Shown here piece by piece: positions 50,517 to 60,420 of a DNA stretch of 64,000 nt (the first letter of the stretch is position 1; each line of letters starts with the position of its first letter). Location: the NCBI GenBank assembly GCA_009777235.1, contig WRMH01000010.1:1-64000 (forward strand), in the 5' to 3' direction. Origin of the DNA: Oscillospiraceae bacterium (GTDB taxonomy: Bacteria; Bacillota; Clostridia; Oscillospirales; Oscillospiraceae). The notes beneath the pieces were generated by a model that worked only from the letters and a program-made list of their open reading frames with translations, had not been told where the DNA came from and made no database searches. The position numbers and the translations under genes are program-made.

Positions 50517-52901
50517 TTACATTTTGATAATAATGTCGTTATCTTGCTTTAAGGAGGATTCCGGTATGAAAATACCGTCTTGTACCGCGCCGTTTACAGT
50601 CACTGATTTTACTCCGCTCTGGCTGCCGGAGGGATTATTTACGGTAATGTTCAGCGTTTTGCCCCGCAGTTTTTTAACCATGCTCCAGCTTTTCCATTGA
50701 CCCGGTATTGAGGGGTTGATCTCAATGCCATCGGGCGACGGGCGCAAACCGAGTATGCCCTCCACCATAGCGACCATAACGGTTGTCGCGGCGCCTGTCA
50801 GCCAATGCACATGCGCGCGCCCTCCAAACGGGCTATCCTTGGCTTCGATTGTTTGAGCGTGCGCGTATGGCTCCATAACGCGGCGGTCGGCATCCTCGTT
50901 CATATACGCCGGACACATTTCACGCAAATATTCATATGCCCTGTCGCCCCTTCCAAGCAAAGCCTCCGCCAAAATCGCCCAGCCTTGCGAGTGACAGAAA
51001 ATACCGGCATTTTCCTTAACGCCCTTATTGAAACAAATCGCAAGAGCTCCGTCAAAGGCGTGTTCCTTATATGCGGGATACATGAGCATAGTGCCATATG
51101 GCGTGTTAAGCTCGCGGTAAACGCTGTCCATTGTCAAAGCGCCGCGCTTTGCCCCCGAATGACCGGATATAACGCCCCATGACTGCGGATTTAGCCACAT
51201 CGCGGCTTCCGGATCGTCTCTTTTTCCGATAATCTGCCCTTTTTCCGTAAAGCCGCGAATCCATCTGTCTTCATTCCAGCACAGATCGTCGGTCTTAGTA
51301 CCAAGCTCTGAGAGCATCTTTTCGAGCCATTGCACATACTCCGCGTCGCCCTTTAGTTCGGCATAGTCTTTTAGGATACGCATTGCGTAAATAAACTGAA
51401 AGAGCACAAAGGTTGATTCGCCCATTTTTCCGAGTCTCAAACAGTCGTTCCAGTCCGCGTGAAGCCCCGCGGGCATACCGTGTGGTCCGAGGTTATCCAG
51501 CGAAAACCCGATGGCCCGTTTCAGGTGCTCATAGACCGAAACCTTCTGATTTACATCGGCAAACACCACTTCATAATCGAGAAAAGACAAATCGCCCGAT
51601 TCGTCAATGTATTTTTTTATCGTCGGAAACAGCCACAGGGCGTCGTCGGCGCGATAACTCGGGTGGCCTGTTTCTTTGACGTAGGAATCATCGTCTGGCG
51701 TACCCTCAAAGCCCGCGTTGTGGTCATACTTTACGAGCGGCAGCCCTGCGCCGTTTGACACCTGCGCGGAAAGCATAAATTCAATTTGGGTTCTTGCCAT
51801 CTCCGGGGCTAAGTGGATAATGCCCTGAATATCCTGCACGGTGTCACGATAACCAAATCCGTTGCGCAAACCGCAATACTGGAAAGACGCGGCCCGCGAC
51901 CAAATGAACGTAATAAAGCATTGATACGCGTTCCAGACGTTTACGACGTTATTAAACTTATCATCGGGAGTTGTGACTTGCAGATTGTCCAATTTGCTGT
52001 GCCAATATGTCTTTAGCTCGATAAGGTCCGCATCAACCATGCCGGGTTTTGAATACTGGTCTATTATAGCGGCGGCTCCGTCTTCCGACCGGTTTCCCAA
52101 TAAATAAATAAGTTCTTTCGTTTCACCGGGAGCAAGCAAAATATCGCTCTGCAGCGCACCGCAGGAGTTGCCGCAATAATTGAGATCGTTATTTAGCCCA
52201 TGCTCAATACCTACAGGGCTTGCATAACTGCGATAGTTGCCCACAAACCTATCCCTGTCGCCGCAATACGCGCCGACGCTGCCTCCCGCCAAACCAAAGA
52301 AACGATCCTTCGCGGGATCATTATAATGCTCGTTAATACGCTGCAAAATGTAGTTGTCTTTATAATATGTGCGGCTAATAAACAAGGTATACTGCAAGTT
52401 GACCTGATCTTGTTCGTAAAAAGGCTCGTTTGTAAACTCCACATAACCCGTGACAGATAATTTGCGCGGTCTATCATCCGAGTTTGTGACTTTCAATCTC
52501 CAAACCTCATAAGTCGCGCCATGTGGCACAAAGTACAAGGTTTCGGTTTTAATTTTCCTGTACTTTGAAGAAATCTTAGTATATGCTGTGCCGTGCCGAC
52601 ATTCCGACTCATATTGGTCAAGCGGCTTTCCGACCGGCATCCACGAGGCTGACCAAAAGTCGCCGTCGCTTAAATCCCGGATGTAGATATATCTACCCGG
52701 CTGATCGGCTGTAACGGAGTTGAAGCGATAGCGTGTCAGGCGGCCTTTTGCGCCCGACTTGACAAAGCTGTATCCGCCGGCATTATTTGAAATAATAGCG
52801 CCGTATTCGGGACTGCCCAAATAGTTCGCCCATGCCGACGGCGTGGCGGGATTAGTGATCACGTACTCTCTGTTTGCTAAATCGAAATAACCATATTGCA
52901 T
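50517..52901 (-). CDS. GH94 disaccharide phosphorylase, acceptor unknown
   Basis: 794 residues with the GH94 plan (MQYGYFDLANREYVI, GGYSFVKSGAKGRLTRYR, NGFGYRDTVQDIQGI, HADWNDCLRLG, GIFCHSQGWAILAEALLG, HWLTGAATT). It differs from its neighbour in the substrate loops; the sequence recalls the chitobiose-phosphorylase and cellobionic-acid-phosphorylase branches more than cellobiose phosphorylase (recollection, not searched). It cleaves a beta-linked disaccharide with phosphate in the cytoplasm. The ATG overlaps the rnc stop as TAATG, with AGGAGAAAG inside rnc as ribosome site, so its translation is coupled to RNase III. Confidence 0.82.
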   Translation of the reverse strand: MQYGYFDLANREYVITNPATPSAWANYLGSPEYGAIISNNAGGYSFVKSGAKGRLTRYRFNSVTADQPGRYIYIRDLSDGDFWSASWMPVGKPLDQYESECRHGTAYTKISSKYRKIKTETLYFVPHGATYEVWRLKVTNSDDRPRKLSVTGYVEFTNEPFYEQDQVNLQYTLFISRTYYKDNYILQRINEHYNDPAKDRFFGLAGGSVGAYCGDRDRFVGNYRSYASPVGIEHGLNNDLNYCGNSCGALQSDILLAPGETKELIYLLGNRSEDGAAAIIDQYSKPGMVDADLIELKTYWHSKLDNLQVTTPDDKFNNVVNVWNAYQCFITFIWSRAASFQYCGLRNGFGYRDTVQDIQGIIHLAPEMARTQIEFMLSAQVSNGAGLPLVKYDHNAGFEGTPDDDSYVKETGHPSYRADDALWLFPTIKKYIDESGDLSFLDYEVVFADVNQKVSVYEHLKRAIGFSLDNLGPHGMPAGLHADWNDCLRLGKMGESTFVLFQFIYAMRILKDYAELKGDAEYVQWLEKMLSELGTKTDDLCWNEDRWIRGFTEKGQIIGKRDDPEAAMWLNPQSWGVISGHSGAKRGALTMDSVYRELNTPYGTMLMYPAYKEHAFDGALAICFNKGVKENAGIFCHSQGWAILAEALLGRGDRAYEYLREMCPAYMNEDADRRVMEPYAHAQTIEAKDSPFGGRAHVHWLTGAATTVMVAMVEGILGLRPSPDGIEINPSIPGQWKSWSMVKKLRGKTLNITVNNPSGSQSGVKSVTVNGAVQDGIFIPESSLKQDNDIIIKM

Positions 52902-53596
52902 TATACTTTCTCCTTCATTGTTAATATTGCTTGCTTTGCTGCCGCTTGTTCGGCTGCTTTCTTGCTTTTACCCGTACCCTTGCCTTTTACTTGACCGCCT
53001 ACGGATACTTCTACGGTAAATGTCTTGTTATGATCCGGTCCTTCTTCGCCAACCGTTTTGTATTCAAGCGTTAAGTTTGGTTTTGTTTGAATATGCTCTT
53101 GAAGCATGGATTTATAATCGGAGTTTTTTCCTGACGATTTATTTATAAGAGGGGCAAATATATTTGTGACAAACTTAACAGTCGGCTCCATGCCTCCGTC
53201 TAAAAAAATTGCCGCGATCACAGCCTCAAAAACATCCGCCAAGATAGACGGCCGCCGATGCCCTCCCCCGACTATTTCGCCCCGGCTCAGCAGCATATAC
53301 GGACCGATATCAAGCTCAAGGGCGAGTGAGCTAAGGCTTTTCTCGCATATGATTTTCGCGCGGAGCTTAGACATCTCGCCTTCGGTAAGCGCGGGTTTAT
53401 GATTAAAAATGAGTACGGACACTATTGCCCCGAGCAATGAATCTCCCAAAAATTCTAAGCGTTCGTAGCTTGCGGCGCGGTTATGCTCATGTTCGTTTGT
53501 GTAGGATTTATGCGTCAATGCCTGACGAAGAAAATTTATTTCATTAAATCTATATCCTATTTTTTCTTGCAGAATACACAGCTTACATCCAGTCAT
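52901..53596 (-). CDS. rnc: Ribonuclease III
   Basis: 231 residues. Catalytic signature YERLEFLGDSLLG is followed by the second acidic site in ILADVFEAVIAAIFLDGG and a C-terminal double-strand RNA-binding domain (DYKSMLQEHIQTK ... GKGTGKSKKAAEQAAAKQAI). It processes rRNA precursors and, in type II CRISPR systems, the tracrRNA-crRNA duplex. GGAG lies 7-8 nt before the ATG. It has its own consensus promoter. Confidence 0.97.
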   Translation of the reverse strand: MTGCKLCILQEKIGYRFNEINFLRQALTHKSYTNEHEHNRAASYERLEFLGDSLLGAIVSVLIFNHKPALTEGEMSKLRAKIICEKSLSSLALELDIGPYMLLSRGEIVGGGHRRPSILADVFEAVIAAIFLDGGMEPTVKFVTNIFAPLINKSSGKNSDYKSMLQEHIQTKPNLTLEYKTVGEEGPDHNKTFTVEVSVGGQVKGKGTGKSKKAAEQAAAKQAILTMKEKV

Positions 53597-53616
53597 AAAT
53601 CATCTCCACTATGTAA

Positions 53617-53645
53617 ATTCTAAGACCCGGCGCCTAATATGTCAA
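53617..53645 (-). promoter_or_regulatory. Promoter of rnc and the GH94 genes
   Basis: Minus-strand TTGACA (53645-53640) and TAGAAT (53622-53617) are 17 bp apart. The expected start is about 15-20 nt before the rnc start codon. Confidence 0.78.
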
Positions 53646-53738
53646 TAGCTAACGCACTATTTTTTATAGGTCTTTCGCAACCTTCAATCCGACCTTTAAT
53701 GATAGCTCTTTTTGCGCAGTAAAATAGTCGCTTGAAAT

Positions 53739-54743
53739 TTATACAGGCGGCATTTTGTTAAAATTATCCGTCAATTTCGATGCGACATCACTTTCCGCCT
53801 CTCTTACCGCTTGCGCTATTGCGCTTGAGATTGCCGCGGCATTTGACGATCCGTGCGCTTTGATGACAGGCTTTGATATGCCAAGAAGCGCTGTCCCACC
53901 CGTTGAATCGGGATTTAATTTTTGCTTTAATCCAAGCATTTTCTTTTTTAGCAATAGGGCGGCTATTTTTGAGCTAACGCCGCTAAAGAACATCGTCTTT
54001 AGTTCCGAAACGACAAGGCTCGCGGCGCCCTCTATTGATTTTAGCATTACATTTCCCGAAAACCCGTCGCATACCAAAACGTCGCAGCCGCCTTTCATGG
54101 CATCTTTTGCCTCAATGTTTCCAATGAAATTAAGCTCTGTCTTTTTCAGTAAATCATATGTTTCAAGCTGCAGGGGCGTACCCTTTGTGCTTTCGGCTCC
54201 ATTATTAAGAAGCCCTATGCGCGGCGAATTTATCTTTAGCATATCCCGTGCATAAAAAGCGCCCATATATGCAAACTGCACTAAATATTCAGGAGTGCAC
54301 TCGGCATTCGCGCCGCAATCAATGAGTATAAATCGGCCTGTGGTGCTTGGTATGACAGGCGCTAAGGCTGCGCGTCTGACTTTGCGAATACGCTTTACAA
54401 TGAGAGTCGCTCCGGCCAAAATAGCTCCGGTACTGCCTGCCGAAACGAGGCCGTCTCCATGACCGTCGCGGAGGAGCTTAAACCCAACCGTGAGCGATGA
54501 ATCTTTTTTTGTCCGTATTGCCGTTGAGGGGTCGTCTTTTACGTCAATCACCTCAGAGGCATTGACTATCGTCAGGTTTTCGGGCAGCTTGCGTATGCCT
54601 GTCCGCTCCATTGCCTTGCGAATATCATCTTCAATACCCACCAGAGTTACGTTGATATTTTGACGCTCCGCCGCGTTTATTGCGCCAAGCACAATCTCGT
54701 CGGGAGCATTGTCGCCGCCCATTGCATCTACGATTATTGTCAT
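53739..54743 (-). CDS. plsX: Phosphate acyltransferase PlsX
   Basis: 334 residues. MTIIVDAMGGDNAPDEIVLGA is the family start in two parts; GSTGAILAG, DCGANAECTPEYLVQFA and VCDGFSGNVMLKS are conserved. It makes acyl-phosphate for phospholipid synthesis. Firmicutes usually carry acpP between plsX and rnc; no such gene fits in the 142 bp here. Confidence 0.96.
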   Translation of the reverse strand: MTIIVDAMGGDNAPDEIVLGAINAAERQNINVTLVGIEDDIRKAMERTGIRKLPENLTIVNASEVIDVKDDPSTAIRTKKDSSLTVGFKLLRDGHGDGLVSAGSTGAILAGATLIVKRIRKVRRAALAPVIPSTTGRFILIDCGANAECTPEYLVQFAYMGAFYARDMLKINSPRIGLLNNGAESTKGTPLQLETYDLLKKTELNFIGNIEAKDAMKGGCDVLVCDGFSGNVMLKSIEGAASLVVSELKTMFFSGVSSKIAALLLKKKMLGLKQKLNPDSTGGTALLGISKPVIKAHGSSNAAAISSAIAQAVREAESDVASKLTDNFNKMPPV

Positions 54744-54751
54744 TTTATAAG

Positions 54752-56911
54752 TTATTCCTTTCCCGGAGTTTTGTCATTTTTGGCTGTCTCGCCGCTTTTT
54801 TTTCTTACTCTGTAGCCCCGTTTGTCTTCGGGAAGAAAGTTTTCGCACTTTTCATTAATGCAAAACGGTTTCTTTGCCCCTCTGCCGGAAAGTTTAAACA
54901 TGGTTTGCCCGCACTCGGGGCAATTGTCGGAAACGGGTATGTCCCATGTCATAAATCCACACTCTTTTTGCTCGCACGCATAATACGGATAACCTTTTTT
55001 TGATGTCCTCTTTAAAATACGCAAATCGCATTTTGGACATTTGCCCGGCATTTCAATAACAATGGGTTTTGTAAACGTACATTCGGGATAACCGGGGCAA
55101 GCCAAAAATCTGCCGAACCTGCCGGATTTGATCACCATTTGCTTTCCGCACACGTCGCAATGCTCATCTGAAAATTCATCGGGGATTTTTATTCGCTCGT
55201 CGCCCAGAGCCGACTCCGCATTTTCCAAGGTTTTGCTAAAATCCTTATAGAACATATCAAGGACATGTATCCAGTCGTCTTTGCCCTGCTCAACATTGTC
55301 AAGCTGCTGCTCCATACGTGCGGTAAATCCGAGATCAACAACATCCGCAAACATGTCCTTCATAAGTTTGACGACGACTTCGCCAAGCGATGTCGGGCGC
55401 AGAAATTTCCCTTCTTTTACGACATACTCTCTGCCGAGTATCGTTGATATGGTCGGCGCGTATGTGCTCGGCCTCCCAACGCCTGTTTCTTCCATTGCCC
55501 GAATGAGCGTCGCTTCTGTATAGCGCGACGGCGGCATGGTGTATTTTTGCTGCTTATCAATGAAGTCAAGGATAAGCCTGTCGTTTTCTTTTAGCGCCGG
55601 AAGTTTCGGTTCCTTTTTTTCCTTTTCTTCATCGGTGTGCTCTTCATACACGGCGGCAAATCCCTGAAAAACAACAACAGAGCTGTTTGCGCGGAAAATA
55701 TGACCGGCGGATTCTACATCTACCGTAACACTGTCATATATGCCCGGAGCCATTTGGCTGGCTATAAAACGGCTCCAAATGAGCTTATATAAGCGATATT
55801 GCTCGCTTCGCAAGCTGCCTTTTATCTTCTCAGGGGTAAGGAAAACATTACTCGGGCGGATCGCCTCATGAGCATCCTGCGCGCCGCTTTTGGTCTTATA
55901 AATGTTTGGCGTGCCGGGATAAAAATCCGACCCGAATGTATTGATTATCAGCTTTTTTGCGTCGCCTGCCGCTTCATTTGATATACGCAGCGAATCGGTT
56001 CTCATATAAGTAATCAAACCGACAGCGCCCTGACCGCTCACGTCAATACCTTCATAAAGCTGCTGTGCGATAGCCATGGTTTGGCGAGGGGTCATATTTA
56101 GCCTGCGCGAAGCCTCTTGCTGGAGAGAGGAAGTGATAAATGGCGGAGAGGGCGTCCGCTTTTTTTGCGTATTGGTGATGGACTCTACAATAAATGGGGC
56201 GGAGCTAACTTCGTCAACAACGGTTTTGACGTCATTTTCGCTGCAAAGCTGAACTTTCTTTTTGTTTTTGCCATAATAGGCCGCCGTAAAACTCCCTGAC
56301 TTGTCGGCGGTCAGCAACTTTACGTTGAGCAGCCAATACTCTTTTGCCACGAAGTCTCGTATATCATTTTCCTTGTCTACGACAATTCGCGTTGCGACGG
56401 ATTGTACCCTGCCGGCGGAGAGGCCGCGCCGTATTTTCTTCCATAACAGCGGACTGAGCTGATATCCGACTATTCTGTCCAATATCCGCCTTGCTTGCTG
56501 CGCGTTGACGAGGTCCATATTGATTTGGCGTGGATTTTCAATGGCTGTGCGAACAACATTTTTGGTTATTTCATTAAAGCTGACTCTAAAGGCGCGTTCA
56601 TCGGAAAGCTCGAGCAGCTCTTTGAGATGCCACGATATAGCCTCGCCCTCTCTGTCGGGGTCGGTTGCTAAATATATTGTCTTGCTTTTTTTTGCGGCCG
56701 ACTTTAATTCCTTTATAATGGCATCACGCGCCTTAACTGGTTGATAATCCGGCTCAAACCTGTTATCAACATCAACTCCTATCTTGCTTTTTGGCAAATC
56801 ACGCAGATGACCCATGGACGCGGCTACCTTAAAATCCGCGCCAAGATATTTGCCTATGGTTTTTGCTTTTGCGGGTGATTCCACTATTACTAAATTTGAT
56901 TTATTTGCCAT
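54752..56911 (-). CDS. topA: DNA topoisomerase I
   Basis: 719 residues. The Toprim domain starts LVIVESPAKAKTIGKYLG, with metal residues in TDPDREGEA; the catalytic Tyr is in GLITYMRTDSLR. Three C-terminal zinc ribbons follow (CDVCG...CPGYPEC, CPKCD...CEQKEC, CPECG...CINEKC). It relaxes negative supercoils. dprA lies immediately upstream with no spacer, the standard dprA-topA pair. Confidence 0.97.
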   Translation of the reverse strand: MANKSNLVIVESPAKAKTIGKYLGADFKVAASMGHLRDLPKSKIGVDVDNRFEPDYQPVKARDAIIKELKSAAKKSKTIYLATDPDREGEAISWHLKELLELSDERAFRVSFNEITKNVVRTAIENPRQINMDLVNAQQARRILDRIVGYQLSPLLWKKIRRGLSAGRVQSVATRIVVDKENDIRDFVAKEYWLLNVKLLTADKSGSFTAAYYGKNKKKVQLCSENDVKTVVDEVSSAPFIVESITNTQKKRTPSPPFITSSLQQEASRRLNMTPRQTMAIAQQLYEGIDVSGQGAVGLITYMRTDSLRISNEAAGDAKKLIINTFGSDFYPGTPNIYKTKSGAQDAHEAIRPSNVFLTPEKIKGSLRSEQYRLYKLIWSRFIASQMAPGIYDSVTVDVESAGHIFRANSSVVVFQGFAAVYEEHTDEEKEKKEPKLPALKENDRLILDFIDKQQKYTMPPSRYTEATLIRAMEETGVGRPSTYAPTISTILGREYVVKEGKFLRPTSLGEVVVKLMKDMFADVVDLGFTARMEQQLDNVEQGKDDWIHVLDMFYKDFSKTLENAESALGDERIKIPDEFSDEHCDVCGKQMVIKSGRFGRFLACPGYPECTFTKPIVIEMPGKCPKCDLRILKRTSKKGYPYYACEQKECGFMTWDIPVSDNCPECGQTMFKLSGRGAKKPFCINEKCENFLPEDKRGYRVRKKSGETAKNDKTPGKE

Positions 56912-58042
56912 CTAACCAACAATCTCCCATTTTCCGTATATATTTCGTTTTATATACCCTGCAAGCTCAAGGCTTGTAAGCGACATTAAGACATTTTGAG
57001 CGGCAAGTCCTGTTTTAGCTATTATTTCGTCGGTGAGTATCGGGTCTTTGCCGATTGAATCCGCTACGGCTTTATCGTCACCGCTAAAATTATTTGCGAG
57101 GGTATCTAAGCCAATATAGTCTAACGCCCGCCCGTTGTCAATTGGTTTTTTTACGCAGCCGAACAAATCCTTATATTCATCTATTATATCAAAAGCTGTC
57201 AGAAACGGTATCGCGCCGACGCGCAGCAGTTTGTTTGACCCCATGCAGGCGGGTGAATCTACATTGCCGGGCAGTACAAATACATCGCGCCCTTGCTCCA
57301 CGGCACGCTGTGCCGTTATGAGCGCGCCACTTTTTAGCGGAGCTTCGATCACGGCCACGCCGACTGATATCCCGCTTATGATCCTGTTTCGCAAAGGAAA
57401 ATGAAACGGATCGCCTTTTGTGCCGGGCGGATATTCGCTGATTACCGCGCCGTTTTTTAAAATTTCATTAAATAATGGTTTGTTTTCGGCAGGATATACG
57501 GTATCAAGACCGGTGCCTACTACCGCAATGCTCGGCGTATTTCCCTTTACCGCGCCGATGCTTGCGGCGGCATCCACGCCCTTGGCAAGGCCCGTCACCA
57601 CTATTATATTGTTTTGAGAAAGGATAAGCCCGGCTTTTTCAGCTTGCGATAAGCCATATTGAGTGCAGTTTCTTGTACCGACAATACCTACGGTCGGAAA
57701 CTCGTCAATAGCGGGAAGCGTACCTTTTACATAAAGCACAAGCGGCGGATCGTAGATATTCCGCAATCTTTCCGGGTACTGCGCATCCGGCATAGACAAC
57801 ACCATGCAACCGGTCTTATCGCATAACTTGAATATCTTTTCGACGGGTTTTAAATCCTTGTCTATGAGCCTCAAAATCAAATTGTTATCCAGTCCGTAAA
57901 TGCCTCTCAATTCACTTTCCGTCGAGTCGTAAACGGCCTTTGGCGAGCCAAAGTAATCAAGCAGCAGCTTTGCCCGCATATTGCCTATGCCGCTTCGTGA
58001 GGATAACCATATAAAATACTCGATAGAATACTCAGATGTCAT
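56912..58042 (-). CDS. dprA: DNA-processing protein DprA
   Basis: 376 residues from the ATG at 58042 (AAAGGAA 7 nt upstream), preferred over an in-frame start at 58066. An N-terminal helix-hairpin part precedes the Rossmann core with VGTRNCTQYG, GLAKGVDAAA and the RNRIISGIS motif; a C-terminal winged helix follows (DEIIAKTGLAAQNVLMSLTSLE). DprA loads RecA on incoming single strands in transformation. It overlaps trmH by 11 bp. Confidence 0.94.
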   Translation of the reverse strand: MTSEYSIEYFIWLSSRSGIGNMRAKLLLDYFGSPKAVYDSTESELRGIYGLDNNLILRLIDKDLKPVEKIFKLCDKTGCMVLSMPDAQYPERLRNIYDPPLVLYVKGTLPAIDEFPTVGIVGTRNCTQYGLSQAEKAGLILSQNNIIVVTGLAKGVDAAASIGAVKGNTPSIAVVGTGLDTVYPAENKPLFNEILKNGAVISEYPPGTKGDPFHFPLRNRIISGISVGVAVIEAPLKSGALITAQRAVEQGRDVFVLPGNVDSPACMGSNKLLRVGAIPFLTAFDIIDEYKDLFGCVKKPIDNGRALDYIGLDTLANNFSGDDKAVADSIGKDPILTDEIIAKTGLAAQNVLMSLTSLELAGYIKRNIYGKWEIVG

Positions 58043-58787
58043 GAACGATTCCTTTCTTTGCTTCATACATTATGATTGAAGCCGCGACCGCAACATTAAG
58101 CGACTCACAGCCGGGCGTAATGGGAATACATATTGTCTCGCCGCAAAGCCGCTTTAAGTCCTCGGATATGCCCTGCCCTTCATTTCCCATAACGATAATC
58201 GCATCTTTTAAATCCGCCTTATATACCGGCAAATACCCATTGTCGCCCGATGTACCGATAATTCTTACGCTAATTTGCTCAAGCTCGCCGATACTTACAA
58301 ACCCTATGCGCTGTCTGAATATAGCTCCCATGGATGCTCTGACTGCTTTCGGATTATAGGCATCCGCGGTGCTGCCAAAAAAGATCACGCTGTTTATTCC
58401 AAATGCGTCGGCACATCTGATAATTGTCCCCACATTGCCCGGGTCTTGTATATTATCAAGCAGTATATGTGTCCCTGTGCGATATTCAAAAGTTTTCAAA
58501 GGAGGCAGCTTGCAAGTAAACAATACATTTTGCGGGCTTTTAAGCGGCGAAATTGAATCCATAATGCTTTGGTCAATCAGATATACGGGAGTGTTTTCCG
58601 GCAATGCCGCCTTCAAATCTTCTGTGGTAAATACAGCCGTTATGGGCGCGTTATTTTTTACCGCTTCATCTAAGAGCTTACGGCCGTCGCACAAAAACTC
58701 ACCTTTTGCTTTTCTGTAGCTTGAATCCTTACCCAGATTTTTTGCGTGAACGCATATGCTATTTTTTCTGCCGGTTATTCTTTCCAC
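58032..58787 (-). CDS. TrmH/SpoU-family RNA 2'-O-methyltransferase
   Basis: 251 residues from a GTG start at 58787. The N-terminal substrate-binding domain includes KGEFLCDGRKLLDEAV. The knotted SPOUT domain has the three motifs DNIQDPGNVGTIIR, IVMGNEGQGIS and PGCESLNVAVAASIIMYE. It methylates a ribose in rRNA or tRNA; the target nucleotide cannot be told. Confidence 0.92.
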   Translation of the reverse strand: MERITGRKNSICVHAKNLGKDSSYRKAKGEFLCDGRKLLDEAVKNNAPITAVFTTEDLKAALPENTPVYLIDQSIMDSISPLKSPQNVLFTCKLPPLKTFEYRTGTHILLDNIQDPGNVGTIIRCADAFGINSVIFFGSTADAYNPKAVRASMGAIFRQRIGFVSIGELEQISVRIIGTSGDNGYLPVYKADLKDAIIVMGNEGQGISEDLKRLCGETICIPITPGCESLNVAVAASIIMYEAKKGIVHDI

Positions 58788-58838
58788 GTTTCTTTCCCAC
58801 TTTTTTGCATTTTTTCTACATTTTACCCTTTATAGTCC

Positions 58839-58863
58839 AAGAAGCCGTTTTCTACGGCTTCTT
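58839..58863 (-). terminator. Hairpin after lysS
   Basis: AAGAAGCCGT (58839-58848) and ACGGCTTCTT (58854-58863) form a 10-bp stem with a 5-nt loop 17 bp after the lysS stop. No U-run follows directly, so termination may be weak. Confidence 0.5.
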
Positions 58864-58879
58864 GCGCTTTGCGCAAAGT

Positions 58880-60376
58880 TTATTCTGTCGGCTTCATCGT
58901 CGGGAATAAAATCACATCCCTAATTGAAGAACTGTTTGTAAGCATCATAACACATCTGTCAATACCGACGCCAAGTCCGCCTGTCGGCGGCATCCCATAC
59001 TCAAGAGCGTTAATGTAATCATAATCCATCATTGACGCTTCCAAGTCGCCTTTCTCCCGCAGCGCAACTTGCCGGGCAAATCTTTGGTATTGATCTATCG
59101 GGTCGTTTAATTCGCTAAACGCGTTGCCCATCTCGCTGCGGCATATAAACAGCTCGAATCTTTCCGTAAGGCGCGGGTCGGCAACTTTTCTTTTGGCAAG
59201 CGGGGATATTTCTACGGGATGGTCTGTGATAAAAACCGGGCCCGTGAGCTTATCTTCAACCTTTTGCTCAAAGCACTCACAGAGCAGATTGCCCCAAGTT
59301 TCTTCTTTATCCTCGGGCATTTTGATACCCAAGCCCCGCACGGCATCCGCCGCTTCCCTGTCGTTTTTTATCGGCGTAAAATCAATACCCGTATGCTCTT
59401 TCACAGCCTCGGTCATTGTCATGCGCTTCCACCCCGGCGAGAGGTCAATTTCTGTTTCATGCCACCTTAGCTTATATGTCCCAAGCAATTTCATGGCGGC
59501 TGTGGCAAGCAGTTCTTCAAACAAATCCATCATATCATTGTAATCGGCATATGCCTGATAGAGCTCAAGCATCGTAAATTCAGGATTATGCCGGGTGCTC
59601 ATGCCTTCGTTTCTAAATACGCGGCCGACTTCGTATACTCTTTCAATACCGCCGACAATCAATCTTTTGAGGTGAAGCTCCGTAGCGACACGCATATACA
59701 TTTCAAGGTCAAGGGTATTGTGGTGCGTTATAAACGGTCTGGCGCTGGCTCCGCCGGATATGGTGTTTAAAACAGGGGTTTCGACTTCAATATAGCCTCT
59801 TTGATCCAAAAACTCGCGTATATGCTTTATAAACGCGCTGCGCAGATTGAAGGTTTTTCGCGTATCCGGGTTCATAATAAGGTCTACATATCTTTGGCGG
59901 TATTTCAGCTCTTGATTTGTAAGCCCGTGGTATTTTTCGGGGAGCGGGCGAAGAGATTTTGCCAAAAGCTCAATGTAATTGCAATGAACGGAAATCTCGC
60001 CCATCCGTGTTTTAAAGACCGTTCCTTTTACGCCGATTATGTCGCCGATATCGCCGCGTTTTATGTCGTCAAAACGCTCATCGCCAACCTCGCTTTGCTT
60101 TATGTATAGCTGTATACGGCCTTTGTCGTCTGATATATCAGCAAATATCGCTTTTCCCATTTCACGTTTTGCCATGATTCTGCCGGCCAATGATACATCC
60201 CGGCCTTCCATTTTTTCAAAATCATTTGTTATATCTGATGAAAAATGGGTGCGCAAATACTTAGTAACATGAAACGGGTCACGATTTTCGGATTGCAGCC
60301 TGGTTAGTTTTTCTCTGCGTATTTGCAATATTTCGCTAAGGCTTTGCTCTCTTTGGTCTGATGTAATGTCGTTCAT
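58880..60376 (-). CDS. lysS: Lysyl-tRNA synthetase, class II
   Basis: 498 residues. An OB-fold anticodon domain (VSLAGRIMAKREMGKAIF) is followed by the class II core: motif 1 near FIKHIREFLDQRGYIEVETP, read from its two halves, motif 2 YEVGRVFRNEGMSTRHNPEFT and motif 3 GLGVGIDRCVMML. It charges tRNA-Lys. It follows greA by 44 bp and shares its promoter. Confidence 0.96.
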   Translation of the reverse strand: MNDITSDQREQSLSEILQIRREKLTRLQSENRDPFHVTKYLRTHFSSDITNDFEKMEGRDVSLAGRIMAKREMGKAIFADISDDKGRIQLYIKQSEVGDERFDDIKRGDIGDIIGVKGTVFKTRMGEISVHCNYIELLAKSLRPLPEKYHGLTNQELKYRQRYVDLIMNPDTRKTFNLRSAFIKHIREFLDQRGYIEVETPVLNTISGGASARPFITHHNTLDLEMYMRVATELHLKRLIVGGIERVYEVGRVFRNEGMSTRHNPEFTMLELYQAYADYNDMMDLFEELLATAAMKLLGTYKLRWHETEIDLSPGWKRMTMTEAVKEHTGIDFTPIKNDREAADAVRGLGIKMPEDKEETWGNLLCECFEQKVEDKLTGPVFITDHPVEISPLAKRKVADPRLTERFELFICRSEMGNAFSELNDPIDQYQRFARQVALREKGDLEASMMDYDYINALEYGMPPTGGLGVGIDRCVMMLTNSSSIRDVILFPTMKPTE

Positions 60377-60420
60377 TTATATATTCGTTTCTTTCCTTAT
60401 CTTTCGCGTTTGCCGCGCCT

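Noticed and set aside
53597-53738. acpP expected between plsX and rnc
   Set aside because: Only 142 bp are available and no DSL phosphopantetheine motif occurs; the space holds the rnc promoter.
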